Made by a program: the position numbers and the translations under genes. This document shows positions 9,781-18,574 of a DNA stretch of 64,000 nucleotides, piece after piece (within the stretch, counting starts at the first letter, position 1; every line of letters begins with the position of its first letter). This stretch comes from Photobacterium leiognathi (GTDB lineage Bacteria > Pseudomonadota > Gammaproteobacteria > Enterobacterales > Vibrionaceae), in the NCBI RefSeq assembly GCF_030685535.1, contig NZ_CP131601.1, positions 124,001 through 188,000 of the forward strand, in the 5' to 3' direction. A model generated the notes under the pieces. It had not been told where the DNA came from and searched no databases. It worked only from the letters and a program-made list of their open reading frames with translations.

Positions 9781-10164
9781 ATGAAAAAGAATATTCTTGC
9801 TTATTTCTTACTGACTATTGCGTTGATGTTTAGCGTGAGCAGTTATGCTGCAAAGCCTAAAAAAATGCATGTGACAGCTACAGCGTATAACTCTGTTAGG
9901 GCACAGACAAACTCAAACCCTAGCATTGCTGCGTGGGGAGATAGGTTAAAACCAGGGATGAAAGCGATCGCAGTATCACGTGATTTACTGCGTAAAGGAT
10001 TAAAACGAGGAAGCAAAGTAAAGATATCGGGCTTACCTGGCGAATATGTGGTGTTAGATAAAATGCATCATCGTTGGCGTAACAAGATTGATATTTACAT
10101 GGGTAAAGATATCCGCGCTGCTAAGCGCTGGGGACGCCGAAAAGTGACGTTAACCTTATTGTAA
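9781..10164 (+). CDS. Secreted 3D-domain protein
   Basis: A 127-residue exported protein: signal peptide with hydrophobic core ILAYFLLTIALMF and likely cleavage after SYA. The mature part is a single 3D domain, the small double-psi beta-barrel-like fold named for three conserved aspartates and found in cell-wall lytic proteins: AYNS...AWGDRLKPGMKAIAVSRDL, then VVLDKM and NKIDIYMG. The last aspartates are visible in those motifs. In-frame ATGs at 9751 and 9775 are alternatives; I use 9781 because it gives the standard MKKN signal-peptide start. It is very basic. A wall-binding or wall-cleaving role is inferred from the fold only. Confidence 0.8.
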   Translation: MKKNILAYFLLTIALMFSVSSYAAKPKKMHVTATAYNSVRAQTNSNPSIAAWGDRLKPGMKAIAVSRDLLRKGLKRGSKVKISGLPGEYVVLDKMHHRWRNKIDIYMGKDIRAAKRWGRRKVTLTLL

Positions 10165-10190
10165 AATTCAAATGCTTCTTCGTAGAGACT

Positions 10191-10209
10191 AAAAAGCCGC
10201 ACAGAGATG
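10191..10209. terminator. Left half of a terminator split by the IS
   Basis: AAAAAGCCGCA at 10191-10201 is the left arm of a hairpin whose right arm, TGCGGCTTTTT (11651-11661), lies beyond the IS. Removing the IS and one target copy restores an 11-bp perfect stem with loop CAGAGA, a bidirectional terminator between the convergent 3D-domain gene and nfuA. Confidence 0.85.
10200..10209. repeat. Target-site duplication, left copy
   Basis: CACAGAGATG directly precedes the left IS end and is repeated exactly at 11643-11652. Ten bases is within the range reported for IS4-family insertions. Confidence 0.9.
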
Positions 10210-10228
10210 CTAACACCTATCACTTAAG
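10210..10228. repeat. IS left terminal inverted repeat
   Basis: CTAACACCTATCACTTAAG, an exact inverted match of 11624-11642. The transposase stop codon (10220-10222 on the minus strand) lies within it. Confidence 0.93.
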
Positions 10229-11551
10229 GTGTTTGGAACGAACTGGATAACGAGTTTTATTGATACGAACGGCTCTCTGCTTGGGCCGTTTTTTTCTTTC
10301 AGGTAATATGTAACGCTTTACTTGTTTTCTCATTGCTCTCAGTTTTTGAGGAATTGAACCTGGCGAAGCGATGGCACACCACATTAATTCATCTTGAATA
10401 TCTCTTAACGCCATCATAAAACTTATCCGTAATGGTGAAACATTCGCTTCTGCCGCTATTCTACTTATTTCTAAGCGAACAAGATTATAAGCTATCAATA
10501 TTCCCCATATTTCTTGCTCAATACCTTCTACTGATTGACTACGCAATAATATTTCATCTTCAAGCATGTCATGTTTTATTTCACCATAACTGTTTTCTAT
10601 CTCCCAACGTTCGAAATAAACATCAAGCAAAGCTTGATAGCTATAATGCTCACCAACTAAGGAAGTAAGAAGCCCTTGGATATGATATTTTTGAGTTTTT
10701 TCTGGATAAAGCACTAATCGAGCTTGCCATTTTTCAGGAAGGCTTGGGTCTTTAGCTCTTGCATATTTGGATACATCCATTTCTACAATCAAATCTCGTC
10801 CTGCTTCATCAAGCTGCTTAATGACGGTATATCGCGTATTTGATTTAATTGGAGTCATCCAATGACTCGAATCATGCTGACGTTGCCAATTAATCATCAA
10901 CTCGGCGCCAAGATAACATCGGTCAAAAATAGTTAAAGAATCTGGCGTTATTGAGGATATAAGCTGTTTAGCATAGTTCTCTTCACCAATATTGCTGGGA
11001 CCAAATGCTACGTTGTGTATTAATCGACTACGAAGGGAGCATAAAGCACATAACCTGACGATAGGGTATTCTGTATGCTGTATCTTACCGTGTTTGACAT
11101 ACTGAAAGTGACTCGCTAATTCTGGAGTATCATGACTTCTAAATTGAGTTCCATCGACAGAGAAAAGGCGTAAGCCTTTCCATGTGTCTCCGCTATCTTC
11201 GGCTTTCGTCCAATATTTGGCAGTGAGTGAGAAAAGTGCTTTTAGAGGCTGTGCTGTCAATCGTTTTCGCGCCTGAGGGATAGCACTTGGTGCAATAGAA
11301 TCACCTTGTGATCGCGATAATTGCAAATCAAGTTTATTCAAGACATCGGTTATCGATCTATTACGATATAGGCCAATTCCAACGATTAACCAAACAACCA
11401 ATTCCGCAGGTAATTTTCGTCTGCGTATACTGGCCTTATTGGTTTCATCTAATGCTTGTTGAATCCACTCAAGAGGTAAGTCTCTTTGAAATAATGAGAG
11501 TGATTCTGGTGCTGCAAACGCATCTACATCAATGAGCCAATGTGACAACAT
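10220..11551 (-). CDS. IS4-family DDE transposase
   Basis: Catalyses IS transposition. An N-terminal helical region typical of IS4-group enzymes precedes the DDE catalytic core: Asp133 in FSVDGTQF, Asp210 in IFDRCYLG, and the IS4 signature Y-(2)-R-(3)-E-(6)-K as Tyr312, Arg315, Glu319 and Lys326. The C-terminus is strongly basic. The frame is open back to 11620, but those 23 codons run through an 18-bp hairpin, so I place the start at ATG 11551, with GGGGG upstream as the likely ribosome-binding site. 443 residues, intact. Confidence 0.93.
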   Translation of the reverse strand: MLSHWLIDVDAFAAPESLSLFQRDLPLEWIQQALDETNKASIRRRKLPAELVVWLIVGIGLYRNRSITDVLNKLDLQLSRSQGDSIAPSAIPQARKRLTAQPLKALFSLTAKYWTKAEDSGDTWKGLRLFSVDGTQFRSHDTPELASHFQYVKHGKIQHTEYPIVRLCALCSLRSRLIHNVAFGPSNIGEENYAKQLISSITPDSLTIFDRCYLGAELMINWQRQHDSSHWMTPIKSNTRYTVIKQLDEAGRDLIVEMDVSKYARAKDPSLPEKWQARLVLYPEKTQKYHIQGLLTSLVGEHYSYQALLDVYFERWEIENSYGEIKHDMLEDEILLRSQSVEGIEQEIWGILIAYNLVRLEISRIAAEANVSPLRISFMMALRDIQDELMWCAIASPGSIPQKLRAMRKQVKRYILPERKKRPKQRAVRINKTRYPVRSKHLK

Positions 11552-11552
11552 A

Positions 11553-11590
11553 AAAAATACCCCCAGTTTTGCAAAACTGAGGGTATTTTT
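11553..11590 (-). promoter_or_regulatory. Hairpin masking the transposase ribosome-binding site
   Basis: An 18-bp stem (11553-11570 with 11573-11590, one G.U pair on the minus strand, two-base loop GC) ends in a run of T just before the transposase ATG at 11551. In the minus-strand transcript the G-rich ribosome-binding sequence lies in the second arm. It therefore looks both like an intrinsic terminator and like a sequestering hairpin, as known for read-through control in IS10 and IS50. Function is inferred. Confidence 0.75.
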
Positions 11591-11623
11591 AACTATCTGA
11601 AAGATCGTGCAACCAATCAATTT

Positions 11624-11642
11624 CTTAAGTGATAGGTGTTAG
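11624..11642. repeat. IS right terminal inverted repeat
   Basis: The inverse of 10210-10228, ending GATAGGTGTTAG at 11642. Confidence 0.93.
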
Positions 11643-11652
11643 CACAGAGATG
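11643..11652. repeat. Target-site duplication, right copy
   Basis: CACAGAGATG, identical to 10200-10209. It also contains the loop and first stem bases of the disrupted terminator, whose right arm runs on to 11661. Confidence 0.9.
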
Positions 11653-11684
11653 CGGCTTTTTGATGTCTACTATTCAGCGTTGGA

Positions 11685-12263
11685 TTAGTAGTAAGAGTGC
11701 TCACCACGGGCGTGATCGGTAATATCACGAACACCAGTTAGCTCACCTTCAAATTGTGCTAGTAGCTCTTTCTCGATGCCTTCTTTTAGCGTGACATCTA
11801 CCATTGAACAACCGTTACAACCACCACCGAATTGTAAGATAGCAACACCATCTTCAGTGATTTCAGACAGTGATACGTGACCACCGTGGCCTGCAAGTTG
11901 TGGGTTAACTTGAGTTTGGATCACGTAATCTACGCGCTCCATTAGTGGTGCATCGTCAGCCACTTTACGCACTTTTGCATTTGGTGCTTTAAGCGTAAGT
12001 TGAGAGCCCATTTTGTCAGTAACAAAATCGATTTCTGCATCTGCTAGAAATGGCAGGCTTAGCTCATCAATAAAGGCAGAAAATAGTTCTAGTTTAATTT
12101 CAGTGTCACTTGCTTCAACCGCTTCTGGTGGGCAGTAGGATACGCCACACTCAGCACTTTGTGTGCCAGGGTTTACAACAAAAACACGGATATTAGTGCC
12201 CTCAGGCTGTTGGGCAAGAAGCTTGCCGAAGTGCTGTTGAGCGCTTTCAGAAATAGTGATCAT
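11685..12263 (-). CDS. nfuA: Fe/S biogenesis protein NfuA
   Basis: Carrier that delivers 4Fe-4S clusters to target enzymes. The N-terminal degenerate A-type domain ([19 protein letters not shown]) is followed by a C-terminal NifU-like domain whose [15 protein letters not shown] motif holds the CxxC cluster ligands. The sequence closely follows E. coli NfuA to its terminal GEHSYY. I chose ATG 12263 by that alignment; an upstream GTG at 12269 has slightly better Shine-Dalgarno spacing. Its downstream terminator was split by the IS, so its transcript may now enter the IS. Neighbours comF and bioH match the E. coli order. Confidence 0.96.
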   Translation of the reverse strand: MITISESAQQHFGKLLAQQPEGTNIRVFVVNPGTQSAECGVSYCPPEAVEASDTEIKLELFSAFIDELSLPFLADAEIDFVTDKMGSQLTLKAPNAKVRKVADDAPLMERVDYVIQTQVNPQLAGHGGHVSLSEITEDGVAILQFGGGCNGCSMVDVTLKEGIEKELLAQFEGELTGVRDITDHARGEHSYY

Positions 12264-12406
12264 TGACACGACGTAATACCTGACCTATTTAGTAAGTTTT
12301 CTCTATTCTACTCTTAGAGAGACGTTCTATCATCCCTTAATATTAGCATTTTTAATTTGACCACGTTTTGCACCAGAATGCGCGACTTTTTTGTTATAAG
12401 TGATGG

Positions 12407-13114
12407 CTACATAGGCTTTTCTGTATGGCAGACAGCAATGATATCGATTTTCTTGACCCCTTTGCGTAGTAACAGTTGAGTAAGCAAACTGACTGTTGTG
12501 CCTGTTGTTACCACATCATCAACAATCGCGACATGCTCGGGTAGCGCGATATCTTGAATCGAAAACGCATTAGCAAGATTACTTTTTCGTTGCTGTTTGG
12601 TCAGCGCTTTTTGCGCTGGAGTATGACGACGTCGCTTTAAAACATGATGGTTAACGTCACTACCGAGCTCTTTGGCAAGTACGAGAGCAAGATAGTGGCT
12701 TTGATTAAAACCGCGTTGCCAGTAACGCCTGCGATGAAGTGGAACGGGTAGTAATAACGGGGCAGGCTCTGCGATCTGTTTGGCGAGTTGCCGCGCTAAT
12801 GGCTTTACCAGCCAAAACTTTTTTCCAAATTTATACTGGCTAATGAGTTGCTGTAGTGGCGGTTGATATTCACCTAAACGGTAAAGTCGATGCCAAGGAG
12901 GTGGCTCGGCTAAGCACAAACCGCAATACTCCACATTTTGAAAAGTGCTGGTGCCACAGCGATGACAGTAAGGTGATGAGGGGAAATGGTTGAGGCAATG
13001 CTGGCACCAATAGTCATCATTGGGCTCAAGTGGTAACTGACATAAGCTACAGTGGCGAAATAACAGTTTACGGCTGGTGCGAGATAGCCAAGCTGTGATG
13101 TTTTTTGGCATCAT
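12407..13114 (-). CDS. comF: ComF family protein (GntX)
   Basis: Phosphoribosyltransferase-like protein linked to DNA uptake in competent bacteria. N-terminal zinc-finger-like cysteines (CSLC...CQHC and CHRC...CGLC) precede a PRTase domain with the PRPP loop VAIVDDVVTTGTT. The motif RRRHTPAQKALTKQQRKSN is characteristic of ComF. I start at ATG 13114 behind GAGG; the longer frame would need TTG. It diverges from bioH, as in E. coli (gntX/bioH). 235 residues. Vibrios need ComF for natural transformation; that role here is inferred from homology. Confidence 0.93.
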   Translation of the reverse strand: MMPKNITAWLSRTSRKLLFRHCSLCQLPLEPNDDYWCQHCLNHFPSSPYCHRCGTSTFQNVEYCGLCLAEPPPWHRLYRLGEYQPPLQQLISQYKFGKKFWLVKPLARQLAKQIAEPAPLLLPVPLHRRRYWQRGFNQSHYLALVLAKELGSDVNHHVLKRRRHTPAQKALTKQQRKSNLANAFSIQDIALPEHVAIVDDVVTTGTTVSLLTQLLLRKGVKKIDIIAVCHTEKPM

Positions 13115-13149
13115 AAACAAAACCTCAAAAAACCGAATAAGGAAGTGTA

Positions 13150-13929
13150 ATGGCGGTAATGCTTGATTGGCACAGTAAAGGTCAAGGCTCGGATCTGGTT
13201 CTCATTCATGGCTGGGGAATGAATGGTGCGGTATGGCAAGATGTGATCCCTGCCTTAGCAGAGCACTTCACGGTGCATTGGTGTGACTTACCGGGTTACG
13301 GCAATAGTGGTGAGGTTAGTGCGGAGTCATTGGTTGAAATTACCCAAGCGGTATTAGCGCAAGCACCTTTGCAAGCAACGTGGTTAGGTTGGTCTCTCGG
13401 TGGTTTAGTGGCAACACAAGCGGCGCTGATGGCACCTGAACGTGTAACGCAGTTAATTACCTTAGCCAGTTCACCTAGCTTTATGGCACGAGAGGGATGG
13501 CGAGGGATCAAACCGGATGTACTCATCAACTTCCAGTCACAGTTAGCGTCTGATTTTACCTTAACGGTTGAACGCTTCTTGGCACTGCAAGCGATGGGAA
13601 GCCCAACCGCACGCCAAGATATAAAGAATTTAAAGCAAGCAGTACTTGAACGCCCTATGCCAGATCCAACAGCGTTAGCATTAGGGTTACGGTTATTAGA
13701 AACCGTTGATCAGCGTGAAGAGCTATCACAACTGACGCAACCTTGGCTTCGTATGTACGGGCGTTTAGATGGGTTAGTGCCCATTAAAACAGAGGTTGTG
13801 ATAACTAAGCTATGTCCACAGTCATCAAGCTATATTTTTCAGTCTGCGTCACATGCGCCGTTTATTTCTCATTCCGAGGAATTTATTTCAGTGGTTCATC
13901 AATTTATTTGCAAAGAGTCTGTTGGATAA
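13150..13929 (+). CDS. bioH: Pimeloyl-ACP methyl ester carboxylesterase BioH
   Basis: Alpha/beta hydrolase that removes the methyl group from pimeloyl-ACP methyl ester, ending the disguised fatty-acid stage of biotin synthesis. The oxyanion region HGWGMNGAVW, nucleophile Ser82 in GWSLGG, Asp207 in GRLDGLVP and His235 in SASHAPFIS form the triad, at the same residue numbers as E. coli BioH. 259 residues, full length. Transcribed away from comF, with 35 bp between the two start codons. Confidence 0.95.
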   Translation: MAVMLDWHSKGQGSDLVLIHGWGMNGAVWQDVIPALAEHFTVHWCDLPGYGNSGEVSAESLVEITQAVLAQAPLQATWLGWSLGGLVATQAALMAPERVTQLITLASSPSFMAREGWRGIKPDVLINFQSQLASDFTLTVERFLALQAMGSPTARQDIKNLKQAVLERPMPDPTALALGLRLLETVDQREELSQLTQPWLRMYGRLDGLVPIKTEVVITKLCPQSSSYIFQSASHAPFISHSEEFISVVHQFICKESVG

Positions 13930-13993
13930 GCTGAATTATCGTTATGATTAAATAATAACCACTTGGTGTTTACGTTGATGATGTAACAGCATA

Positions 13994-14452
13994 ATGAATA
14001 TTTCTCCTCTACAAGCTGGTGGCGCGCCATTAGCAACCACGGTCAATCCGCCAACGGATCAAGTTGCGCGGGATAACCGAGTGCGAGAAAAAATTGTGCC
14101 GTTAACCCAAAGCAGTGCCGCGGCAGGTGAAAAGCCGCTCTCAAGTGAAGAGAAGCAACTTAAAAAGCCAAGCTGGGATCCGAGTGAGCATCCCACTTAC
14201 GATCAGCAAGAAGATGAGATATTAAAGGGCTATCAAGACGATATAGCCCGCTTTATTGAGATGTTATCTGCCAGTAACTATCTCGATAAAGACAGTGCGC
14301 TTGGCTATAGCATGCACATCAAATTGCCGCGAGAGTTGCTTGAGCAGTTAGATAGAATTAATCAAAACGAGCGAACTAAAGGTGTCGTCGCGTTTAAGTA
14401 TGCTCAAGCTAGTGTGCCGAACCCACCGACGGAATATTTGCAGGTGATTTGA
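13994..14452 (+). CDS. Conserved-looking hypothetical protein, 152 residues
   Basis: I do not recognise a family. The N-terminal half is polar and probably disordered (proline, serine, lysine rich), and the C-terminal half looks helical (EDEILKGYQDDIARFIEMLSAS...LPRELLEQLDRINQ). No signal peptide or membrane segment is visible. It lies downstream of bioH in the same direction, 64 bases away, and shares a terminator with tex, which comes from the opposite side. Length and codon content support a real cytoplasmic protein. Confidence 0.75.
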   Translation: MNISPLQAGGAPLATTVNPPTDQVARDNRVREKIVPLTQSSAAAGEKPLSSEEKQLKKPSWDPSEHPTYDQQEDEILKGYQDDIARFIEMLSASNYLDKDSALGYSMHIKLPRELLEQLDRINQNERTKGVVAFKYAQASVPNPPTEYLQVI

Positions 14453-14470
14453 TTTTCCGCCAGATAAAAC

Positions 14471-14497
14471 AAAGCCAGACATCACGTCTGGCTTTTT
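14471..14497. terminator. Bidirectional terminator between the hypothetical gene and tex
   Basis: AAAGCCAGAC and GTCTGGCTTT pair around ATCAC, with T-runs on both strands, between convergent genes. Confidence 0.9.
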
Positions 14498-14519
14498 CGT
14501 TTATAAATAAGGTGTCTAC

Positions 14520-16838
14520 TTATTTTTTCTTAGCATTAGCAAAGGCTGCTGCAAACGCACCGCCCATTGCAGCATTACCGTTATCACGTTGACGTGTTGG
14601 TTGTGATTGGCGAGTAGGGCGTTGCGCATTATCACGAGGTTGACGCGCTGGCTTTTCTTGACCTGGTTCATCAGACAGACGCATCGACATACCAATACGC
14701 TTGCGCTGTAAATCCACTTCCATCACTTTAACTTTAACAATATCACCCGCTTTAACCACTTCACGTGGGTCGGAAACAAACTTATCCGATAGCGCAGAAA
14801 TATGGACTAAGCCATCTTGGTGCACACCGACATCGACAAAAGCACCGAAGTTCGTCACGTTAGTGATCACACCTTCTAGCACCATGCCTGGGATCAGATC
14901 TTTGACTTCATTAACGCCTTCAGCAAAGGTCGCGGTTTTAAACTCAGGACGAGGGTCACGACCTGGCTTATCAAGCTCGCTAATGATGTCGGTCACGGTT
15001 GGTAAACCGAAATCAGCATCTGTGTAGTCAGCAGCTTTCAGGCTACGCAGAAAGTCGGTGTTACCAATGATGGCATCCACAGGCTTGTTGTTTGCCGCAG
15101 AAATCGCTTTAACCACCGCATAAGATTCTGGGTGAACCGCAGAGCTATCAAGAGGGTTTTTGCCGTTCATGATACGTAAGAAACCAGCACACTGCTCAAA
15201 GGCTTTAGGCCCTAAGCGCGCTACTTTTTTAAGTGCTGTTCGCGCATCAAAGCGACCGTTTTCATCACGGTAGTTTACGATGTTCTGTGCAATGGTTGCG
15301 TTTAAACCTGCTACGCGTGCCAGTAGTGCAGCTGATGCTGTATTCACATCCACACCAACAGCGTTTACACAGTCTTCAACCACTGCATCTAGACGTTTAG
15401 CGAGCATACTTTGGCTAACATCGTGTTGGTATTGGCCCACACCGATAGACTTAGGATCAATCTTCACAAGCTCTGCCAGTGGATCTTGTAGACGACGACC
15501 GATAGACACCGCACCACGAATAGATACGTCTAGGTTAGGGAACTCGTTAGCGGCAAGTTCTGATGCTGAGTACACAGAAGCACCCGCTTCGCTCACCATG
15601 ACACTTTGCACTTTTAGGTTATTATCTTTAAGTAGCTTGGCGACAAACGCATCTGTTTCACGTGAAGCAGTGCCGTTACCAATCGCAATTAAGCTGACGT
15701 TGTATTTCGCAATGAAGGCTAAAACCACTTTGCTTGATTCAGCAATTTTGTTGTGTGGTTGGTGTGGGTAGATAGTCGCGGTATCAAGTAACTTACCGGT
15801 TTCATCGACAACAGCAATCTTGCTACCCGTACGTAAACCTGGGTCAAGTGCAAGAGTGACGCGAGGACCCGCAGGCGCTGCCATTAACAGATCTTTTAAG
15901 TTATCAGCGAAAACCTGCATTGCGCCATCTTCGGCTTTTTCACGTAGGGCACTCATTAGCTCGGTTTCCATGTGCATTAAGATCTTAATGCGCCATGCCC
16001 AGCTAATGACTTGTTTGCGCCATAGATCGGCTGCAGCCGTACCCAGTTTCACACCGTAATGATCGGCGATAATGACTTCACAGTAAGAGCCACGCACACC
16101 TTCTTCTTGGCTTGGGTCGGCATTAAGGGCTAATTGTAAGAAGCCTTCGTTACGACCACGGAACAGTGCGAGGGCACGGTGCGATGGAATGTTTTTTAGT
16201 GGCTCGTTGTATTCAAAGTAATCTTTAAATTTCGCGCCGTCATGCTCTTTGCCTTCAACCACACGAGAAGTTAGCTCTGCTTGGCTCGTTAAATGGCGAC
16301 GGATTTTCTCAAGTAGTGCAGCGTCTTCAGCAAAGCGCTCCATTAAAATGGCACGAGCACCATCAAGTACCGCTTTGGTATCTGCAAAGCCTTGTTCTGG
16401 ATTTAAGAATTGTTCGGCAGTTTGCTCTGGGTTGTTATCTGGTTGGCTCCAAAGCAGATCCGCCAGTGGCTCAATACCGGCTTCAATGGCAATTTGACCT
16501 TTAGTGCGGCGCTTAGGCTTGTAAGGCAAGTAAAGATCTTCAAGGCGCGTTTTGCTGTCTGCACTCTTGATTTCAGCTTCTAGCGCTGGGGTCATTTTAC
16601 CTTGTTCGGTAATGGATTTTAGGATCACTTGACGACGGTCATCGAGTTCACGAAGGTAACCAAGGCGTGATTCTAAAGTACGAAGTTGGGTGTCATCCAA
16701 TCCGCCTGTAACTTCTTTACGGTAACGGGCAATAAAAGGCACGGTGTTACCATCATCGAGCAGTGTGACTGCTGCATTGATTTGTTCGTTACGAACATTC
16801 AGTTCGCTGGCAATCAGCTGATTGATAGAGTTGCTCAT
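14520..16838 (-). CDS. tex: Transcription accessory protein Tex
   Basis: Nucleic-acid-binding protein of 772 residues. An N-terminal helical region ([17 protein letters not shown]) is followed by a YqgF/RNase H-like domain ([20 protein letters not shown]), tandem helix-hairpin-helix segments ([32 protein letters not shown]) and a C-terminal S1 RNA-binding domain ([24 protein letters not shown]). A disordered tail rich in Arg, Gln and Pro follows. greB lies upstream on the same strand, as commonly seen in gammaproteobacteria. Confidence 0.96.
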   Translation of the reverse strand: MSNSINQLIASELNVRNEQINAAVTLLDDGNTVPFIARYRKEVTGGLDDTQLRTLESRLGYLRELDDRRQVILKSITEQGKMTPALEAEIKSADSKTRLEDLYLPYKPKRRTKGQIAIEAGIEPLADLLWSQPDNNPEQTAEQFLNPEQGFADTKAVLDGARAILMERFAEDAALLEKIRRHLTSQAELTSRVVEGKEHDGAKFKDYFEYNEPLKNIPSHRALALFRGRNEGFLQLALNADPSQEEGVRGSYCEVIIADHYGVKLGTAAADLWRKQVISWAWRIKILMHMETELMSALREKAEDGAMQVFADNLKDLLMAAPAGPRVTLALDPGLRTGSKIAVVDETGKLLDTATIYPHQPHNKIAESSKVVLAFIAKYNVSLIAIGNGTASRETDAFVAKLLKDNNLKVQSVMVSEAGASVYSASELAANEFPNLDVSIRGAVSIGRRLQDPLAELVKIDPKSIGVGQYQHDVSQSMLAKRLDAVVEDCVNAVGVDVNTASAALLARVAGLNATIAQNIVNYRDENGRFDARTALKKVARLGPKAFEQCAGFLRIMNGKNPLDSSAVHPESYAVVKAISAANNKPVDAIIGNTDFLRSLKAADYTDADFGLPTVTDIISELDKPGRDPRPEFKTATFAEGVNEVKDLIPGMVLEGVITNVTNFGAFVDVGVHQDGLVHISALSDKFVSDPREVVKAGDIVKVKVMEVDLQRKRIGMSMRLSDEPGQEKPARQPRDNAQRPTRQSQPTRQRDNGNAAMGGAFAAAFANAKKK

Positions 16839-16951
16839 CCGTAGATATCTCTTGTTTATCGTTAAGCTTACATTCTACGTTTCCCGGTGAGGGTAGCAAG
16901 TTTGCAGGTGTTAAGAGTGTGTCAGTGAGCAGAAAAAACAGCACAAAAGAA

Positions 16952-16980
16952 AGAAGCTGCGAGCATCGCTGACAGCTTCT
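16952..16980 (-). terminator. Hairpin downstream of greB
   Basis: AGAAGCTG (16952-16959) and CAGCTTCT (16973-16980) form an 8-bp stem just after greB on the minus strand, followed by a T-rich stretch. Probably a terminator or attenuator before tex. Confidence 0.55.
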
Positions 16981-17004
16981 ATAAATGTGAGGAGGTATTG
17001 TTAA

Positions 17005-17487
17005 TTACTCAGCATGGGTGTCGTAGCGAATGTCATTAATAAACCATTCTTTTTTACCAAGCGGTGTGGTCACGACAATATCATCATCCACTTCTTTACT
17101 AAGCAGCGCACGCGCCATTGGAGAATCAATCGAGATATAGTCGTTACGACCATAAATTTCGTCAGGGCCAACGATGCGAAATGTTTTCTGATCGCCGTCG
17201 TCGTTTTCAATTTCTACCCATGCACCAAAGAACACTTTGCCGTCTTGTTGCGGCGAGTAATCAATCACTTTTAATACATCAAGACGTTTACGTAAAAAGC
17301 GTACTCGACGGTCGATTTCACGTAAGCGTTTCTTATTGTATTGGTAATCGGCGTTCTCTGATCTATCACCTAGGCTCGCGGCCCATGTGACTTTCTTGGT
17401 GACTTCTGGGCGCTCTTCACGCCATAAGAAGTCGAGCTCTTGTTTTAATTTATTGTAACCTTCACGTGTCACTAGGTTGGTTCTCAT
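17005..17487 (-). CDS. greB: Transcription elongation factor GreB
   Basis: Rescues backtracked RNA polymerase by stimulating transcript cleavage through the secondary channel. The N-terminal coiled coil carries the acidic tip motif GDRSENADYQ, and the C-terminal FKBP-like domain follows (FRIVGPDEIYGRNDYISIDSPMARALL). The basic N-terminus (MRTNLVTREGY) and 160-residue length identify GreB rather than GreA. It is divergent from ompR. Confidence 0.95.
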   Translation of the reverse strand: MRTNLVTREGYNKLKQELDFLWREERPEVTKKVTWAASLGDRSENADYQYNKKRLREIDRRVRFLRKRLDVLKVIDYSPQQDGKVFFGAWVEIENDDGDQKTFRIVGPDEIYGRNDYISIDSPMARALLSKEVDDDIVVTTPLGKKEWFINDIRYDTHAE

Positions 17488-17851
17488 GGCTATCCTTATA
17501 ACATGACGTGAATGAGAAATAGGGCGATGATCTAACGCTTATCCTTATGGGTCAATAAGCGCAATAATAAATTGTCGCGGTTGGTTTCAAAATATGAAGA
17601 TATTAAAATAAGATGTAACAAGTGCTTGTGGCATTTAGGTGATATTTATCCATGATGCAACCCTAGTTTTCACATCATTTTAGCGATTTTATGATTACTT
17701 AATTGACTAAAACGCGTATCTAGCGCATAAAGCGCATATACATACTCTGTTACATATTTGCCTGAAAAAAACGCAGGAAATTCTGAGTCTGTTCAGTGAG
17801 CTGACGTACACTACGGCAAAAGCTCAAGACCTCGACCGCTGAAGGTGGATT
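17488..17851. other. Intergenic region between divergent greB and ompR
   Basis: 364 bases holding the promoters of both genes. TTGACT at about 17703 is a possible -35, but I could not pair it with a good -10. No RNA gene or open frame seen. Confidence 0.5.
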
Positions 17852-18571
17852 ATGCAAGAAAATTACAAAGTTCTGGTTGTTGATGATGACATGCGTTTAC
17901 GCGCACTATTGGAACGTTATTTATCTGAGCAAGGATTTCAGGTTCGAAGTGTAGCGAATGGCGAACAAATGGATCGCTTATTAGCTCGCGAAACTTTTCA
18001 CTTGATGGTATTGGATTTAATGCTACCAGGTGAAGATGGTTTATCAATTTGTCGCCGCTTACGTAATGCGAATAACATGTTGCCTATTTTGATGCTAACA
18101 GCAAAAGGCGATGAGGTTGATCGTATTGTGGGTCTTGAAGTGGGTGCAGATGATTATCTGCCAAAACCATTTAATCCTCGTGAGTTGCTAGCACGTATTC
18201 GTGCTGTATTACGTCGTCAAACCATTGAAGCACCGGGCGCACCGAGTGTTGATAGTAAGATGATTGAGTTTGGCGAGTTTCGCCTAAACTTAGGCACTCG
18301 CGAAATGTTCCGTGGTGATGTACCAATGCCACTGACATCCGGCGAGTTTGCAGTATTGAAAGCACTGGTTACCAATGCCCGTGAGCCAATGTCTCGTGAC
18401 AAGCTAATGAATATGGCGCGCGGTCGTGAGTACTCTGCAATGGAGCGTTCTATCGATGTACAGATCTCGCGTCTACGTCGTATGGTAGAAGAAGATCCAA
18501 GCCGTCCTCGCTACATTCAAACAGTGTGGGGCTTAGGTTACGTATTCGTTCCTGATGGTCGTGAGGCGTAA
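17852..18571 (+). CDS. ompR: Osmolarity response regulator OmpR
   Basis: Receiver domain with the acidic pocket VVDDD (residues 9-13), phosphoacceptor Asp55 in VLDLMLPGEDG, and Lys in LPKPF, followed by a winged-helix DNA-binding domain ending in RPRYIQTVWGLGYVFVPDG. 239 residues, nearly identical in layout to E. coli OmpR, which controls porins and other envelope genes on phosphorylation by EnvZ. envZ follows after 3 bases. Confidence 0.97.
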   Translation: MQENYKVLVVDDDMRLRALLERYLSEQGFQVRSVANGEQMDRLLARETFHLMVLDLMLPGEDGLSICRRLRNANNMLPILMLTAKGDEVDRIVGLEVGADDYLPKPFNPRELLARIRAVLRRQTIEAPGAPSVDSKMIEFGEFRLNLGTREMFRGDVPMPLTSGEFAVLKALVTNAREPMSRDKLMNMARGREYSAMERSIDVQISRLRRMVEEDPSRPRYIQTVWGLGYVFVPDGREA

Positions 18572-18574
18572 GCC

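Larger units (their letters stand above)
10210..11642 (-). mobile_element. Complete IS4-family insertion sequence, 1433 bp
   Basis: Bounded by 19-bp perfect terminal inverted repeats beginning CTAACACCTATCACTTAAG (10210-10228 and, inverted, 11624-11642) and flanked by 10-bp direct repeats. It contains one transposase gene on the minus strand, whose stop codon lies inside the left inverted repeat. Perfect ends, exact target duplication and an intact transposase all indicate a recent, potentially active insertion. It interrupts a terminator rather than a gene. I cannot name the IS without a database comparison. Confidence 0.93.

Noticed and set aside
15280..15771. 163-residue open frame antisense to tex
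   Set aside because: Low-complexity Ala/Ser/Thr-rich translation typical of a shadow frame opposite a real, well-conserved gene.
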